This document shows positions 15,923 through 24,514 of a stretch of 64,000 nucleotides of DNA, piece after piece; positions within the stretch are counted from its first letter, which is position 1; every line of letters begins with the position of its first letter. Under the pieces are notes generated by a model. It did no database searches. It worked only from the letters and a program-made list of their open reading frames with translations, and was not told the DNA's origin. The stretch covers positions 1-64,000 of the forward strand of contig NZ_BMRO01000021.1 of assembly GCF_014648675.1 (NCBI RefSeq). Direction: 5' to 3'. The DNA is from Actinomadura livida. Its GTDB lineage: Bacteria; Actinomycetota; Actinomycetes; Streptosporangiales; Streptosporangiaceae. Made by a program: the position numbers and the translations under genes.

Positions 15923-16657
15923 TCACCCGAACAGGTAGCCGAAGACCGCCTCACCGACGCGCTGGTCGGTGACCTCGGTCCCGTTGGCCTCCTCGCGGGC
16001 GAACTTGACCGCGTCCTGCAGCCGCTCGACGCGGCCGAGCAGCTCGTTGACCCGCCTGGCCGGCAGCGCGCCCGAGAACTTCACCGTCGTCCAGTGGCCG
16101 ACGCTGACGTCCTCGTAGTACACCTCGACCTGGGCCGGGTGCTTCTCGGTCGCCTCCGCCTTGACGTGGTTGCGGGGCACCTTCTTGGTCTTCACCGTGC
16201 GGACCGCCTCGGTGCGCCACACGTCGGTGGACGGGTCGAACGTCCACGTCTCCGCGGCGTCCAGCACCGGCAGCTTCTTGACGAACGTGTGCAGGTCCTT
16301 GAGCTGCTTCTCCAGGAAGAGCAGGTAGGAGACCGGGACGTCGCGCAGGAGCGTCGTGCCGTCGACCGTCACGTCGGCGCGGGCGACGCAGTTCGCCCAG
16401 TCCTTGGTGGCGGTGACGTCGAACAGCCGCGTCAGCGAGGCCGTCACGTCGCGCAGGACGTCGTCGACCTTCACCTGGACGCGGGTCGACTCGGCCGGCA
16501 GCTGCTCGCCCTCCTCGTCCTTCGGCTGGTAGGTCCGCGAGATGCCCGACAGCAGCGGGGCCTTCTGGACCGAATGGTGCGCGGCGGTCAGGTCCTGGAA
16601 GGACTTGCTCTTGACGCCCTTCTCGACCGCGATGATCTGGTTCAGCTTCGTCGGCAC
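15923..16657 (-). CDS. conserved actinobacterial protein, DUF7873-like
   Basis: 244-residue soluble protein beginning PTKLNQIIAVEKGVKS; I recognise it as a family found widely in actinobacteria (I believe DUF7873) without known function. It is rich in Lys/Val/Thr, has no signal peptide or membrane helix, and contains conserved-looking blocks SGISRTYQPKDEEGEQLP, LFDVTATKDWANC and a C-terminal helix VEKLQ-type region. GAGGGGAG lies 7 bases before the GTG. Directly downstream on the same strand are the two tRNA-mimic elements, so a role in RNA metabolism is conceivable, but that is inference from position only. Confidence 0.75.
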   Translation of the reverse strand: MPTKLNQIIAVEKGVKSKSFQDLTAAHHSVQKAPLLSGISRTYQPKDEEGEQLPAESTRVQVKVDDVLRDVTASLTRLFDVTATKDWANCVARADVTVDGTTLLRDVPVSYLLFLEKQLKDLHTFVKKLPVLDAAETWTFDPSTDVWRTEAVRTVKTKKVPRNHVKAEATEKHPAQVEVYYEDVSVGHWTTVKFSGALPARRVNELLGRVERLQDAVKFAREEANGTEVTDQRVGEAVFGYLFG

Positions 16658-16721
16658 CCCGTCACTCCCCTCGATGCAGGACGACGCTAACAGCCCCTGA
16701 TCGCCATATCACCGGGTTTTT

Positions 16722-18338
16722 CTACATGGGTCCTGCTTCGGTGATGCCCGCCGCGCGGTCCACGCGCAGCCGGCGGGTGATGCCGAGGGTGCGCAGGAAC
16801 GGCACGTCGTGGCTGGCCACGACGAGCGCGCCCTCGTAGGCCGCGAGGGCCTGCGCGAGCTGCGCGGCGCTCGCCAGGTCGAGGTTGTTGGTCGGCTCGT
16901 CCAGCAGCAGCAGCTTCGGGGCCGGTTCGGCGAGCAGCAGGGACGCCAGCACGGCGCGGAAGCGCTCGCCGCCCGACAGCGTCCCCGCCCGCTGCTCGGC
17001 CCGCGCGCCGCGGAACAGGAAGCGCGCCAGCCCGGCCCTGATCCGCGCCGGCGGCACCGACGGCGCCTGTGCGCGGACGTTGTCCAGCACGCTCAGCTCC
17101 TCGTCGAGGACGTCGAGCCGCTGCGGCAGGTACCGCACGCCGTCCACGCCGATCCTGACGTTCACCCCCTCCTGGACGCGGTCGCCGACGAGCGTCCGCA
17201 GCAGCGTGGTCTTGCCCGAGCCGTTCGCGCCCTCCAGCGCGATCCGCTCCGGACCCCGGACGATCAGCTCCGACAGCGTCCCGGCCTCCGGCTCGGGCGC
17301 CGCCAGGCCCGTCACGGTGAGGACCGTCCGGCCGGCCGGGACGCGGGTGGCGGGCAGCTCTATGCGGATCTCCGCGTCGTCCCGGACCGCCTCCTCCGCC
17401 TCGGTGAGCCGGGTCCGGGCGCCGGCGAGCCGCTCCTCGTGCATGATGCGGTGCTTGCCGGCCGCCTCCTGCGCCTGCCGCTTGCGCGCGCCCATGATGA
17501 TCTTCGGCTCCCGCTTGTTCTCGTACATCTTCTTGCCGTAGCGCTGCCGCCTGGCCAGCTTGACGTGGGCGTCCTCCAGCTCGCGCTTCTGGCGGCGCAG
17601 GTCGGTCTCGGCGGCCCGCACCGCCCGCTCCGCCGCCTCCCGCTCCACTTCGAGCAGTTCCTCGTAGGCGGACAGGTTCCCGCCGAACGACCGGACCGCG
17701 CCGTCGCGCAGGTCGGCGATCTCGTCGACGCGGTCGAGCAGCTCCCGGTCGTGGCTGACCACGACGAGGACGCCCGTCCAGGACGCGACGGCGTCGTACA
17801 GGCGTTGCCGGGCGTCCAGGTCGAGGTTGTTGGTCGGCTCGTCCAGCAGCAGGACGCCGGGGCGGGCGAGGAACAGCGCCGCGAGCGCGACCAGCACAGC
17901 CTCGCCGCCCGACAGCGTCGGGACGGCCCGGTCCAGGCCGAGGTGGCCGAGGCCGAGCCGGTCGAGCTCGGCGCGGGCGCGCTCCTCGACGTCCCAGTCG
18001 TCCCCGACGGCGGTGAAGTTCTCCTCGGTGGCCTCGCCGCGCTCGATGGCGTGCAGGGCGGCGCGCGTCGCGCTGATCCCGAGCAGGTCCGAGACCGTGG
18101 CGGTGTCGTCCAGGACGAGGTTCTGCGGCAGGTAGCCGATCTCCCCCTCGACGGACACGGTCCCCGACAGCGGCCGCAGCTCCCCGGCGATGATCTTCAG
18201 CAGGGTGGACTTGCCGGAGCCGTTGACGCCGATCAGGCCCGTCCGGCGGGTGCCGAACGCGGCGTCGAGGCCGTCGAGAACGGCGGTGCCGTCCGCCCAG
18301 GCGAACGACAGGCCCGAGCACACGATGGCGAATGACAT
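16722..18338 (-). CDS. ABC-F family ATPase (ribosome-associated)
   Basis: 538-residue protein with two ABC domains and no membrane segment. Domain 1: GVNGSGKST, signature LSGGE, Walker B VLLLDEPTNNLDL. A charged coiled-coil linker (about residues 235-320) is the tRNA-interaction region of ABC-F factors. Domain 2: GANGSGKTT, LSGGERFR, LLLLDEPTNNLDL. ABC-F proteins act on ribosomes and many give resistance to macrolides, lincosamides or pleuromutilins. The long leader with an attenuator-like hairpin upstream suggests antibiotic-inducible expression. GGAGG lies 6 bases before the ATG. Confidence 0.92.
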   Translation of the reverse strand: MSFAIVCSGLSFAWADGTAVLDGLDAAFGTRRTGLIGVNGSGKSTLLKIIAGELRPLSGTVSVEGEIGYLPQNLVLDDTATVSDLLGISATRAALHAIERGEATEENFTAVGDDWDVEERARAELDRLGLGHLGLDRAVPTLSGGEAVLVALAALFLARPGVLLLDEPTNNLDLDARQRLYDAVASWTGVLVVVSHDRELLDRVDEIADLRDGAVRSFGGNLSAYEELLEVEREAAERAVRAAETDLRRQKRELEDAHVKLARRQRYGKKMYENKREPKIIMGARKRQAQEAAGKHRIMHEERLAGARTRLTEAEEAVRDDAEIRIELPATRVPAGRTVLTVTGLAAPEPEAGTLSELIVRGPERIALEGANGSGKTTLLRTLVGDRVQEGVNVRIGVDGVRYLPQRLDVLDEELSVLDNVRAQAPSVPPARIRAGLARFLFRGARAEQRAGTLSGGERFRAVLASLLLAEPAPKLLLLDEPTNNLDLASAAQLAQALAAYEGALVVASHDVPFLRTLGITRRLRVDRAAGITEAGPM

Positions 18339-18425
18339 GGGTGGCCTCCATGGGCGGTGAGCAGGTCAGGTGCTGGACACATGGAGACACCGCGGGTCAC
18401 GCGACGTGCCGGCGGGCATGAGAAA

Positions 18426-18527
18426 GCCCGGCGGTACGGAGTCCGCTCTGAGGTCACGTGCGCGGGCCGATGACGGCCGGACGCGCGGTGTCGGACCTCA
18501 GATCCTCAATGGACTCCCCTGCCGGGC
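18426..18527 (-). promoter_or_regulatory. attenuator-like leader hairpin of the ABC-F gene
   Basis: Three nested exact helices: GCCCGGC (18426-18432) with GCCGGGC (18521-18527); GGAGTCC (18438-18444) with GGACTCC (18511-18517); TCTGAGGTC (18447-18455) with GACCTCAGA (18494-18502). On the minus strand the 3' arm is followed by TTTCT, so the basal helix could terminate transcription about 85 bases before the ABC-F start. Opening by a stalled ribosome on the short upstream ORF would allow read-through. Confidence 0.6.
18498..18509 (-). CDS. candidate 3-codon leader ORF (M-R-I)
   Basis: TTG AGG ATC TGA, preceded by AGGGGAG four bases upstream, lies inside the 5' arm of the leader hairpin. Very short leader peptides with Arg after Met are known from macrolide-inducible genes, so this is a plausible ribosome-stalling sensor. 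It is only three codons long and could be chance. Confidence 0.35.
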   Translation of the reverse strand: MRI

Positions 18528-18545
18528 GGCGATGTGACGGAGTCG

Positions 18546-18574
18546 AGACTACCTCACCGCTTATCGCTACACAA
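18546..18574 (-). promoter_or_regulatory. promoter of the ABC-F leader
   Basis: On the minus strand TTGTGT (18569-18574), a 17-base spacer and TAGTCT (18546-18551) predict a start near 18539, giving a leader of about 200 bases that contains the whole attenuator hairpin. Confidence 0.5.
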
Positions 18575-18599
18575 GTAGCGTTAAGAAGTTCGCGAAAAT

Positions 18600-18637
18600 G
18601 GAGGTGCCCCGGCCCGGAGTCGGGCCGGGGCACCTCC
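18600..18637 (-). terminator. intrinsic terminator after pheT
   Basis: Perfect 17-bp GC-rich stem (18600-18616 with 18621-18637), 4-base loop, followed on the minus strand by ATTTT. It begins 11 bases after the pheT stop and insulates the ABC-F promoter. Confidence 0.9.
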
Positions 18638-18648
18638 GTGCCGGTGGG

Positions 18649-21135
18649 TCAGGCGCCGCGCAGGACCGCGCCGGTGCGGTCGGACGCGGACGCCACGGCG
18701 GCGGCGCGGGCCCGCGACGCCTCCTCGGCGGTGAGGGTGCGGTCGGGCGCGCGGAACCGCAGGGCGTAGGCCAGGGACTTGCGGCCCTCGCCCACCTGCT
18801 CGCCGGTGTAGACGTCGAACAGCCGGATCGCCTCCAGCAGCTCGCCCGCGCCCTCGCGCAGCGCCGCCTCCACCTCGCCCGCCGGCACCGAGGCGTCGAC
18901 GACCAGCGCCACGTCCTGGGTCGCGACCGGGTAGCTCGACACGTGCGGCGCACGGACCGTCGCGGGATCGCCGAGGCGACGCAGTTCCAGCTCCATCGCG
19001 CAGGACCGCGCGGGCAGCCCGTACGCCTTGAGGGTGCGCGGGTGCAGCTCCCCGGCGTGGCCGACGAGGATGTCACCGGCGTAGAGCGCCGCGCAGCGGC
19101 CCGGGTGCCAGGGGGCGTGCCGGTCGGCCTTGGCCGTCAGCTCGACACCGACCTCGCGGGCCACCGTGCGGGCCGCCTCGATCGCGTCCGCCCACAGCGC
19201 CGGGCGGCCCTCGCCCCACCAGCCGGACGGCTCGCGGTCGCCCGTCAGGACGACGGCCACCCGGTACGGCTGGTCGGGCAGCGCCGCCTCGAGAGCCGCC
19301 AGCTCCTCCTGCGTCGGCCCCCGGTCGACCGGTAGGCGGGGCGCGCGCTCGGGCGCGTCCGGACGCGGCCGGAAAACCACGCCCAGCTCGTACAGGGCGG
19401 TGTCGCCGAAGCCGCGTCCCACGTTGAGCGCCAGCACCTTGAGCAGGCCCGGCAGCAGCGTGGTCCGCAGCAGCGGCTCCTGCTCCGACATCGGGTTCGC
19501 GAGACGAAGCGTCCGGCGGCGGGCGTCGTCCTCGGGGAGCTGGAGGCCGTCCAGGTCCTTGCCGGCGACGAACGGGAAGGTCAGCGCCTCGACGTAGCCG
19601 GCGCCCGCGAGGGCGCGGCCGACGCGGCGGCGCAGCCGCTGCGTGGCGGTCAGCCCCTTCCCCGCGACCGGGCGCGGGGCGCGGGCCGGGATGTCCTCGT
19701 AGCCCTCCAGCCGGATGACCTCCTCGGCGAGGTCGTTGGGGTCGGTGAGGTCGTGGCGCCAGGACGGCGGCGTCACCGCCAGCGTCCCGTCCCCCTCGAC
19801 CGTGCAGCCGACCTGCTCCAGGCGGCGGACGACCGCGTCCCGCCCGTAGGTCACTCCCGCGACCCGGTCGGGGTGGCCGGCGTCCATCGTGACGGTCACC
19901 GGCTCGACGGGCACCTCCGCGTGGGTGACGCCCGGCACGATCTCCGCGCCGCCCAGCTCGGCCAGCAGGCGGACCGCGCGGTAGGACGCGTACAGCGGCA
20001 GCTCGCGGTCGACGCCGCGCTCGAACCGGTAGGACGCCTCGCTGTGCAGCCGGTGGCGGCGGCTCATCCGGGCGGTGCCGATGTCGTCGAAGTGCGCCGC
20101 CTCGATGACCATGTCGGACGAGCGGTCGTCGATCTCGGTGGCGAGGCCGCCCATCGTGCCCGCCATCGAGATCGGGCCCGACTCGTCGGTGATGAGGATG
20201 TCCTCGGTGTCCAGCTCCCGCGTGACGTGGTCGAGCGTCTCCAGCTTCTCGCCGGACGCGGCGCGCCGCACGACGATCGGGCCGGTGAGCTTGTTCCGGT
20301 CGAAGGCGTGCAGCGGCTGGCCGAGCTCCAGCATCAGGTAGTTGGTGATGTCGACGGCCAGCGACACCGGGCGCATCCCCGCGCGGTGCAGGCGGACCCG
20401 CATCCACATCGGGGTCGCCGCGTCCGGGTCGAAGCCGCGGACCTCCCGCAGCACGAACCGGTCGCACGCGGACGGGTCGGCGATGCTCGCCGGGTAGGCG
20501 TCCCGGTCCTCCTCCGGCCCCCGCGGCAGTTCCACGTCGGCCGGGTCCTTGAACGGCACGCCGTAGGCGGTCGCGGCCTCGCGGGCGACGCCGCGGATCG
20601 ACAGGGCGTAGGCGCGGTCGGGGGTGACCGCGATGTCCAGGACGTCGTCGCGCAGGCCGAGCAGCTCGATCGCGTCCGCGCCGACGGGCGTGTCCGGCGG
20701 CATGACGAGGATGCCGCTGTGGTCCTCCCCGATGCCCAGCTCGCTGACCGAGCAGATCATGCCCTCGGACACCTTGCCGTAGGTCTTGCGGGCGCCGATC
20801 TCGAAGCCGCCGGGCAGCACGCCGCCCGGCAGGATCACCACGACGCGGTCGCCGGCGGCGAAGTTCGTCGCGCCGCACACGATGTTCTGCGGCTCGCCGG
20901 TGCCGTTGGCGTCGCCGACGTCCACCTGGCAGTAGCGGATCGGCTTCTTGAAGCCGGTCAGCTCCTCCACCGCCAGGACCTCCCCGACGACGAGCGGGCC
21001 GGTGATGTCGGCGCCCGCCCGCTCGACGGTCTCGACCTCCAGACCCGCCGCGATCAGCTCGGCGGCCAGCGCGCGGCCGTCCACGCCGGCCGGGAGCTCG
21101 ACGTACTCGCGCAGCCAGGAAAGCGGGGCCCGCAT
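18649..21135 (-). CDS. pheT: phenylalanine--tRNA ligase beta subunit
   Basis: Structural/editing subunit of the alpha2-beta2 PheRS. The 828-residue protein starts MRAPLSWLREYVELP, has the EMAP/tRNA-binding fold (about 40-155), the B3/B4 editing region, B5 domains, the class II-like core lacking catalytic motifs, and a C-terminal ferredoxin-fold anticodon-binding domain. Length is typical. It overlaps the pheS stop by one base (TGATG), giving equimolar translation, and ends at a strong intrinsic terminator. Confidence 0.97.
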   Translation of the reverse strand: MRAPLSWLREYVELPAGVDGRALAAELIAAGLEVETVERAGADITGPLVVGEVLAVEELTGFKKPIRYCQVDVGDANGTGEPQNIVCGATNFAAGDRVVVILPGGVLPGGFEIGARKTYGKVSEGMICSVSELGIGEDHSGILVMPPDTPVGADAIELLGLRDDVLDIAVTPDRAYALSIRGVAREAATAYGVPFKDPADVELPRGPEEDRDAYPASIADPSACDRFVLREVRGFDPDAATPMWMRVRLHRAGMRPVSLAVDITNYLMLELGQPLHAFDRNKLTGPIVVRRAASGEKLETLDHVTRELDTEDILITDESGPISMAGTMGGLATEIDDRSSDMVIEAAHFDDIGTARMSRRHRLHSEASYRFERGVDRELPLYASYRAVRLLAELGGAEIVPGVTHAEVPVEPVTVTMDAGHPDRVAGVTYGRDAVVRRLEQVGCTVEGDGTLAVTPPSWRHDLTDPNDLAEEVIRLEGYEDIPARAPRPVAGKGLTATQRLRRRVGRALAGAGYVEALTFPFVAGKDLDGLQLPEDDARRRTLRLANPMSEQEPLLRTTLLPGLLKVLALNVGRGFGDTALYELGVVFRPRPDAPERAPRLPVDRGPTQEELAALEAALPDQPYRVAVVLTGDREPSGWWGEGRPALWADAIEAARTVAREVGVELTAKADRHAPWHPGRCAALYAGDILVGHAGELHPRTLKAYGLPARSCAMELELRRLGDPATVRAPHVSSYPVATQDVALVVDASVPAGEVEAALREGAGELLEAIRLFDVYTGEQVGEGRKSLAYALRFRAPDRTLTAEEASRARAAAVASASDRTGAVLRGA

Positions 21136-22244
21136 CAGATCTCCATCCCGAACGGGAGGGTGAACCGCACGTCGCCCTCCACCATGTCGTACATGTCCTC
21201 CACGCCGTGGCGGAACATCAGCGTCCGCTCGACGCCGACCCCGAACGCCCAGCCGCTGTAGCGGTCCGGGTCGACGCCGCAGGCCACCAGCACCCGCGGG
21301 TTGACCATGCCGCAGCCGCCCAGCTCGATCCAGCCCTCCGAGCTGCAGGTGCGGCACGGGTCGCCGCCCGGCTCGGCGGACGCGCCCCGGCACACGAAGC
21401 ACTGCATGTCGACCTCGGCCGACGGCTCGGTGAACGGGAAGTACGACGGACGGAACCGCGTCTTCAGGCCCGCGCCGAACATGCCGCCCACGAACGCGTC
21501 GATGCCGCCGCGCAGGTCGGCCATCGTGAGGCCCTCGTCCACCGCGAGACCCTCCAGCTGGTGGAAGACGGGGCTGTGCGTGGCGTCCAGCTCGTCGGTG
21601 CGGAACGTGCGCCCCGGCACCACGACGTACACCGGCAGTTCACGCGACAGCAGTGCCCGGATCTGCACCGGCGAGGTGTGCGTCCGCAGCACCAGCCCGG
21701 TCTCCTCCGAGCCGACGAAGAACGTGTCCTGCATGGTGCGGGCGGGGTGGTCGGGCTTGAAGTTCAGCGCGTCGAAGTTGAACCACTCGGCCTCGACCTC
21801 GGGCCCCTCGGCGACCTCGAAGCCCATCGAGACGAAGACGTCGGCCATCCGCTCCTGCATGGTGGTCAGCGGGTGGCGGGCGCCCCGGGGGGCGCGGTCC
21901 CACGGCAGCGTGACGTCGACGGTCTCCTCGATGAGGACGCGCTGGTCGCGCTCCTCCTCCAGTTCGGCCTGGCGCTCCTTCAGCGCCTTGGACACCGCGC
22001 CGCGGGCGGCGCCGATGCGTTTGCCGGCTTCGGCGCGGGCCGCTGGCGGCAGCGCGCCGATCTCGCGGTTGGCGAGCGCCAGCGGCGAGCGGTCCCCGGC
22101 ATGGGCCAGGCGGACCCGCTTCAGCTCGTCGAGGTCGGCCGCCGCGGCGATGGCCGCGAGCGCCTCCTCGCGGGCCCGCTCCAGCTCCTCCGGCTGCAGC
22201 GCGGACACCTCGACGGGGTCATAGGACTTGTTGGGTGCAGACAT
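21135..22244 (-). CDS. pheS: phenylalanine--tRNA ligase alpha subunit
   Basis: Catalytic class II subunit of PheRS. The 369-residue protein has an N-terminal coiled coil (about residues 15-110) for tRNA-Phe contact, motif 2 TFRTDELDATHSPVFHQ, the phenylalanine pocket FPFTEPSAEVD, and motif 3 GWAFGVGVERTLMFRHG. A zinc-ribbon-like CFVC...CRTC insertion is visible around residues 285-305. A possible -10 TAGACT lies at 22283-22288 on the minus strand; the -35 is weak. Confidence 0.97.
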   Translation of the reverse strand: MSAPNKSYDPVEVSALQPEELERAREEALAAIAAAADLDELKRVRLAHAGDRSPLALANREIGALPPAARAEAGKRIGAARGAVSKALKERQAELEEERDQRVLIEETVDVTLPWDRAPRGARHPLTTMQERMADVFVSMGFEVAEGPEVEAEWFNFDALNFKPDHPARTMQDTFFVGSEETGLVLRTHTSPVQIRALLSRELPVYVVVPGRTFRTDELDATHSPVFHQLEGLAVDEGLTMADLRGGIDAFVGGMFGAGLKTRFRPSYFPFTEPSAEVDMQCFVCRGASAEPGGDPCRTCSSEGWIELGGCGMVNPRVLVACGVDPDRYSGWAFGVGVERTLMFRHGVEDMYDMVEGDVRFTLPFGMEI

Positions 22245-22397
22245 GGTGGTGTGATCGACTCCGGTCGGCGTGGGACGCCCGCAGTCTAGTGCGCGGGCGA
22301 TGAGGATCCGGAAAACGTGCGCGTGACGCGCTGGCCCTGCGGGACCCGGTGGCGCCTCCGCCCGTGTCGCCGGGCGGCCGCGCGGCGTGCGCCGCGC

Positions 22398-23510
22398 TCA
22401 GGTGGCGTAGTCGGGGGCCCCTGCGGGCACGGTAAATCGGAACTCGGCGCCGCCGCCGGGCGCCCGCCGCACGGTGATCACGCCGCCGTGCGCCTCGACC
22501 AGGCCCTTGACGATGTAGAGCCCGAGGCCGGTGCCGCCGCGGCGGTTGCCGCCGGGGCCGCGCCAGAACTGCCGGAAGACGCGCTGGGCGGCCTCGGGCG
22601 GAATGCCCTCGCCCTCGTCGCGCACCGACACGGCCGCTCCCTCCTTGTGCGCATCCGGCTCCACCACGATGGTGACAGTGCCGGCTCCATGGCGCACCGC
22701 GTTTTCCACGAGGTTACCCAGGATCTGGCCCATCTTGTCGGGATCGAGCCACATCTCCGGCAGGACGCCGCGGGACTCGAAGCGGAACCGGTCCTCCGGC
22801 TCCCCGGCGGCGACGCGGCCCGCGATGACCTTGCGGACCTCCTCGGGCAGGTCGACGACCTGGCGGTGCATCTCCAGCCGGCCGGCCTCGATGCGGGACA
22901 CGTCCAGCAGCTCGGTGATCAGGCGGGTGACCCGGTCGGCGTCGGCGTTGACCGTCTCCAGCATCACGCGCTTCTGGTCGTCGTTGAAGCGGTGCCACTT
23001 GGCCAGCAGCGTGGCGGTGAAGCCCTTGACGCTCGTCAGCGGGGACCGCAGCTCGTGCGCCACGGTGGAGACGAGGTCGGCGCGGTCGCGTTCCTGGCGG
23101 GCGCGGTGCAGCGCGTCGCGCAGGCACACGGTGAACCGTTCCACGCCGCCATCGGCGTCCCGCCGGTACGCGGCGGTCACCAGCAGTTCGGTGCCGCCGG
23201 GCAGGAACAGCACGCGCTCGGGGTGGCGGGTGCGGGTGCGGAGGCCGTCGTAGGGGGCCAGGCACTTCCACCAGTCGCGGCCCTCCGCGTCGTGCAGCGG
23301 CAGGACGTCGCGGAAGTCGCGGCCCAGGGCGGACGCGGCGGCGATCCCGGTCATCCGCGCCGCGGCGGCGTTGAAGACGACGACCCGGGCGTCGCGGTCG
23401 GCGACCAGCATCCCGTCGGGAAGGTCGTCCGGCGACACCCCCGCGGAGTCCGGCCCGAGCCCGGCCGCGGGCGCGCGCGCGGCCACGCGAGGGGGTTCCT
23501 CTCCGCCCAC
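22398..23510 (-). CDS. soluble PAS-domain histidine kinase
   Basis: About 370 residues without membrane helix. An N-terminal PAS-like domain (about 30-130), HisKA with the phospho-acceptor His in STVAHELRSPLTSVKGF, and a HATPase with NLVENAVRHG, DEGEGIPPE and GTGLGLYIVKG. The GTG at 23510 has GGAGG 5 bases upstream; a GTG four codons earlier is also open. No response regulator is adjacent, so it is an orphan kinase. It lies upstream of pheS on the same strand, an arrangement I recall in Streptomyces. Confidence 0.9.
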   Translation of the reverse strand: MGGEEPPRVAARAPAAGLGPDSAGVSPDDLPDGMLVADRDARVVVFNAAAARMTGIAAASALGRDFRDVLPLHDAEGRDWWKCLAPYDGLRTRTRHPERVLFLPGGTELLVTAAYRRDADGGVERFTVCLRDALHRARQERDRADLVSTVAHELRSPLTSVKGFTATLLAKWHRFNDDQKRVMLETVNADADRVTRLITELLDVSRIEAGRLEMHRQVVDLPEEVRKVIAGRVAAGEPEDRFRFESRGVLPEMWLDPDKMGQILGNLVENAVRHGAGTVTIVVEPDAHKEGAAVSVRDEGEGIPPEAAQRVFRQFWRGPGGNRRGGTGLGLYIVKGLVEAHGGVITVRRAPGGGAEFRFTVPAGAPDYAT

Positions 23511-23675
23511 AGCGGCCTCCACAACACCGAAGAGAACGCGGCCTGTCGAGAAGAGACTCTAGCCGCAGTCGGGCATATGACGGGAGCCGGAAACCGCCCC
23601 GCGGAAAGGGATGTGTGGCACTCGGGCGGCGTTCCGGCGGGGACGGGACGGGGCGTCACCGGGACGCCGGGGACG

Positions 23676-24218
23676 TCAGCCGGACGCGGTGGACGAGTCC
23701 AGCGCATCGAGCGCGCCCTGCACGTCCGCGTGCACGCCGAACAGCCGGTGCAGCCCGGTGATGCGCAGCAGGCGCAGCTGTGCGGGGCGCACCCCGGCGA
23801 GCACGATCTCGCCGCCGGTCGCGGCGATCTGGTTGTGCGCCGCGACCAGCGCGCCGAGCCCGGCCGCGTCGCAGAACGGCACGGCGGTGAAGTCGGCCAC
23901 CAGCCGGCGCGGCCCCGCGGCGTGCAGCTCCACGAGCCTCGCCCGCAGGACGTCGGCCGTGCGCAGGTCGATCTCGCCGTTGACCACGATGACGGCCGCG
24001 TCGCCGCGGACGCGGGCGACGGCGAGGTCCAGCCCGGCCTCGGGCTCGGCGACGGCGGCCCCGACGCCGGGGGCCGCGGCCGGTCGCGGAGCGGCCGGCG
24101 CGGAGGGCGCGGTGGGCGCGGTGGGCGCGGCGGCTCCGGGCGGAGCGGCCGTGCGGCACCTCACCTCCGGCACGCGCCGGCCCGCCGCCCTCCTGGACGG
24201 CCTGAACTCGTCGGTCAT
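23676..24218 (-). CDS. STAS-domain protein without phospho-acceptor Ser
   Basis: 180-residue protein: a Pro/Ala/Thr-rich N-terminal tail of about 60 residues, then a STAS domain of the anti-anti-sigma type (VIVVNGEIDLRTADVLRARL, DFTAVPFCDAAGLGALVAA). In classical antagonists the segment reads D-S-S-G; here it is DAAG, so the usual phosphorylation Ser is absent. It may therefore be a constitutively active antagonist or a scaffold. The start is either ATG 24218 or the GTG just before it; neither has a strong ribosome site. No cognate anti-sigma kinase is in the window. Confidence 0.8.
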   Translation of the reverse strand: MTDEFRPSRRAAGRRVPEVRCRTAAPPGAAAPTAPTAPSAPAAPRPAAAPGVGAAVAEPEAGLDLAVARVRGDAAVIVVNGEIDLRTADVLRARLVELHAAGPRRLVADFTAVPFCDAAGLGALVAAHNQIAATGGEIVLAGVRPAQLRLLRITGLHRLFGVHADVQGALDALDSSTASG

Positions 24219-24514
24219 CACGTTTCGCCCCCAACTCTGCACGGCGCCGTCGCCGCCCCTGGTCAACGCACTGATCATCACCGTAGGCCGCGGAACCGGC
24301 CGGCGCACTCCCTCGCCGGACCCGTATCCCGCTCCTACCTGCGAAGGAGCCCCGCATCGCGGCGGACCCCCTGCCCGCCGCACGTGCGCAGAACATTTTC
24401 GCAGCTCACCGGCCGGAAAACGACACCGGAGGCGACCGATTGCGGCCATCCGATCACGCAACGCATCGAATCGCCGCACCAGCCCTCACGTTCGGTCGTC
24501 CCGCCCGGTCCTTC
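24219..24514. other. intergenic, no gene seen
   Basis: About 295 bases between the SpoU methyltransferase stop and the STAS gene start. I see no convincing coding sequence, clear terminator or near-consensus promoter; it should carry the end of the infC operon and the STAS promoter. Confidence 0.6.

Noticed and set aside
18233..18457. 74-codon minus-strand frame across the ABC-F leader
   Set aside because: Runs through the attenuator and into the ABC-F gene in another frame, with no ribosome site.
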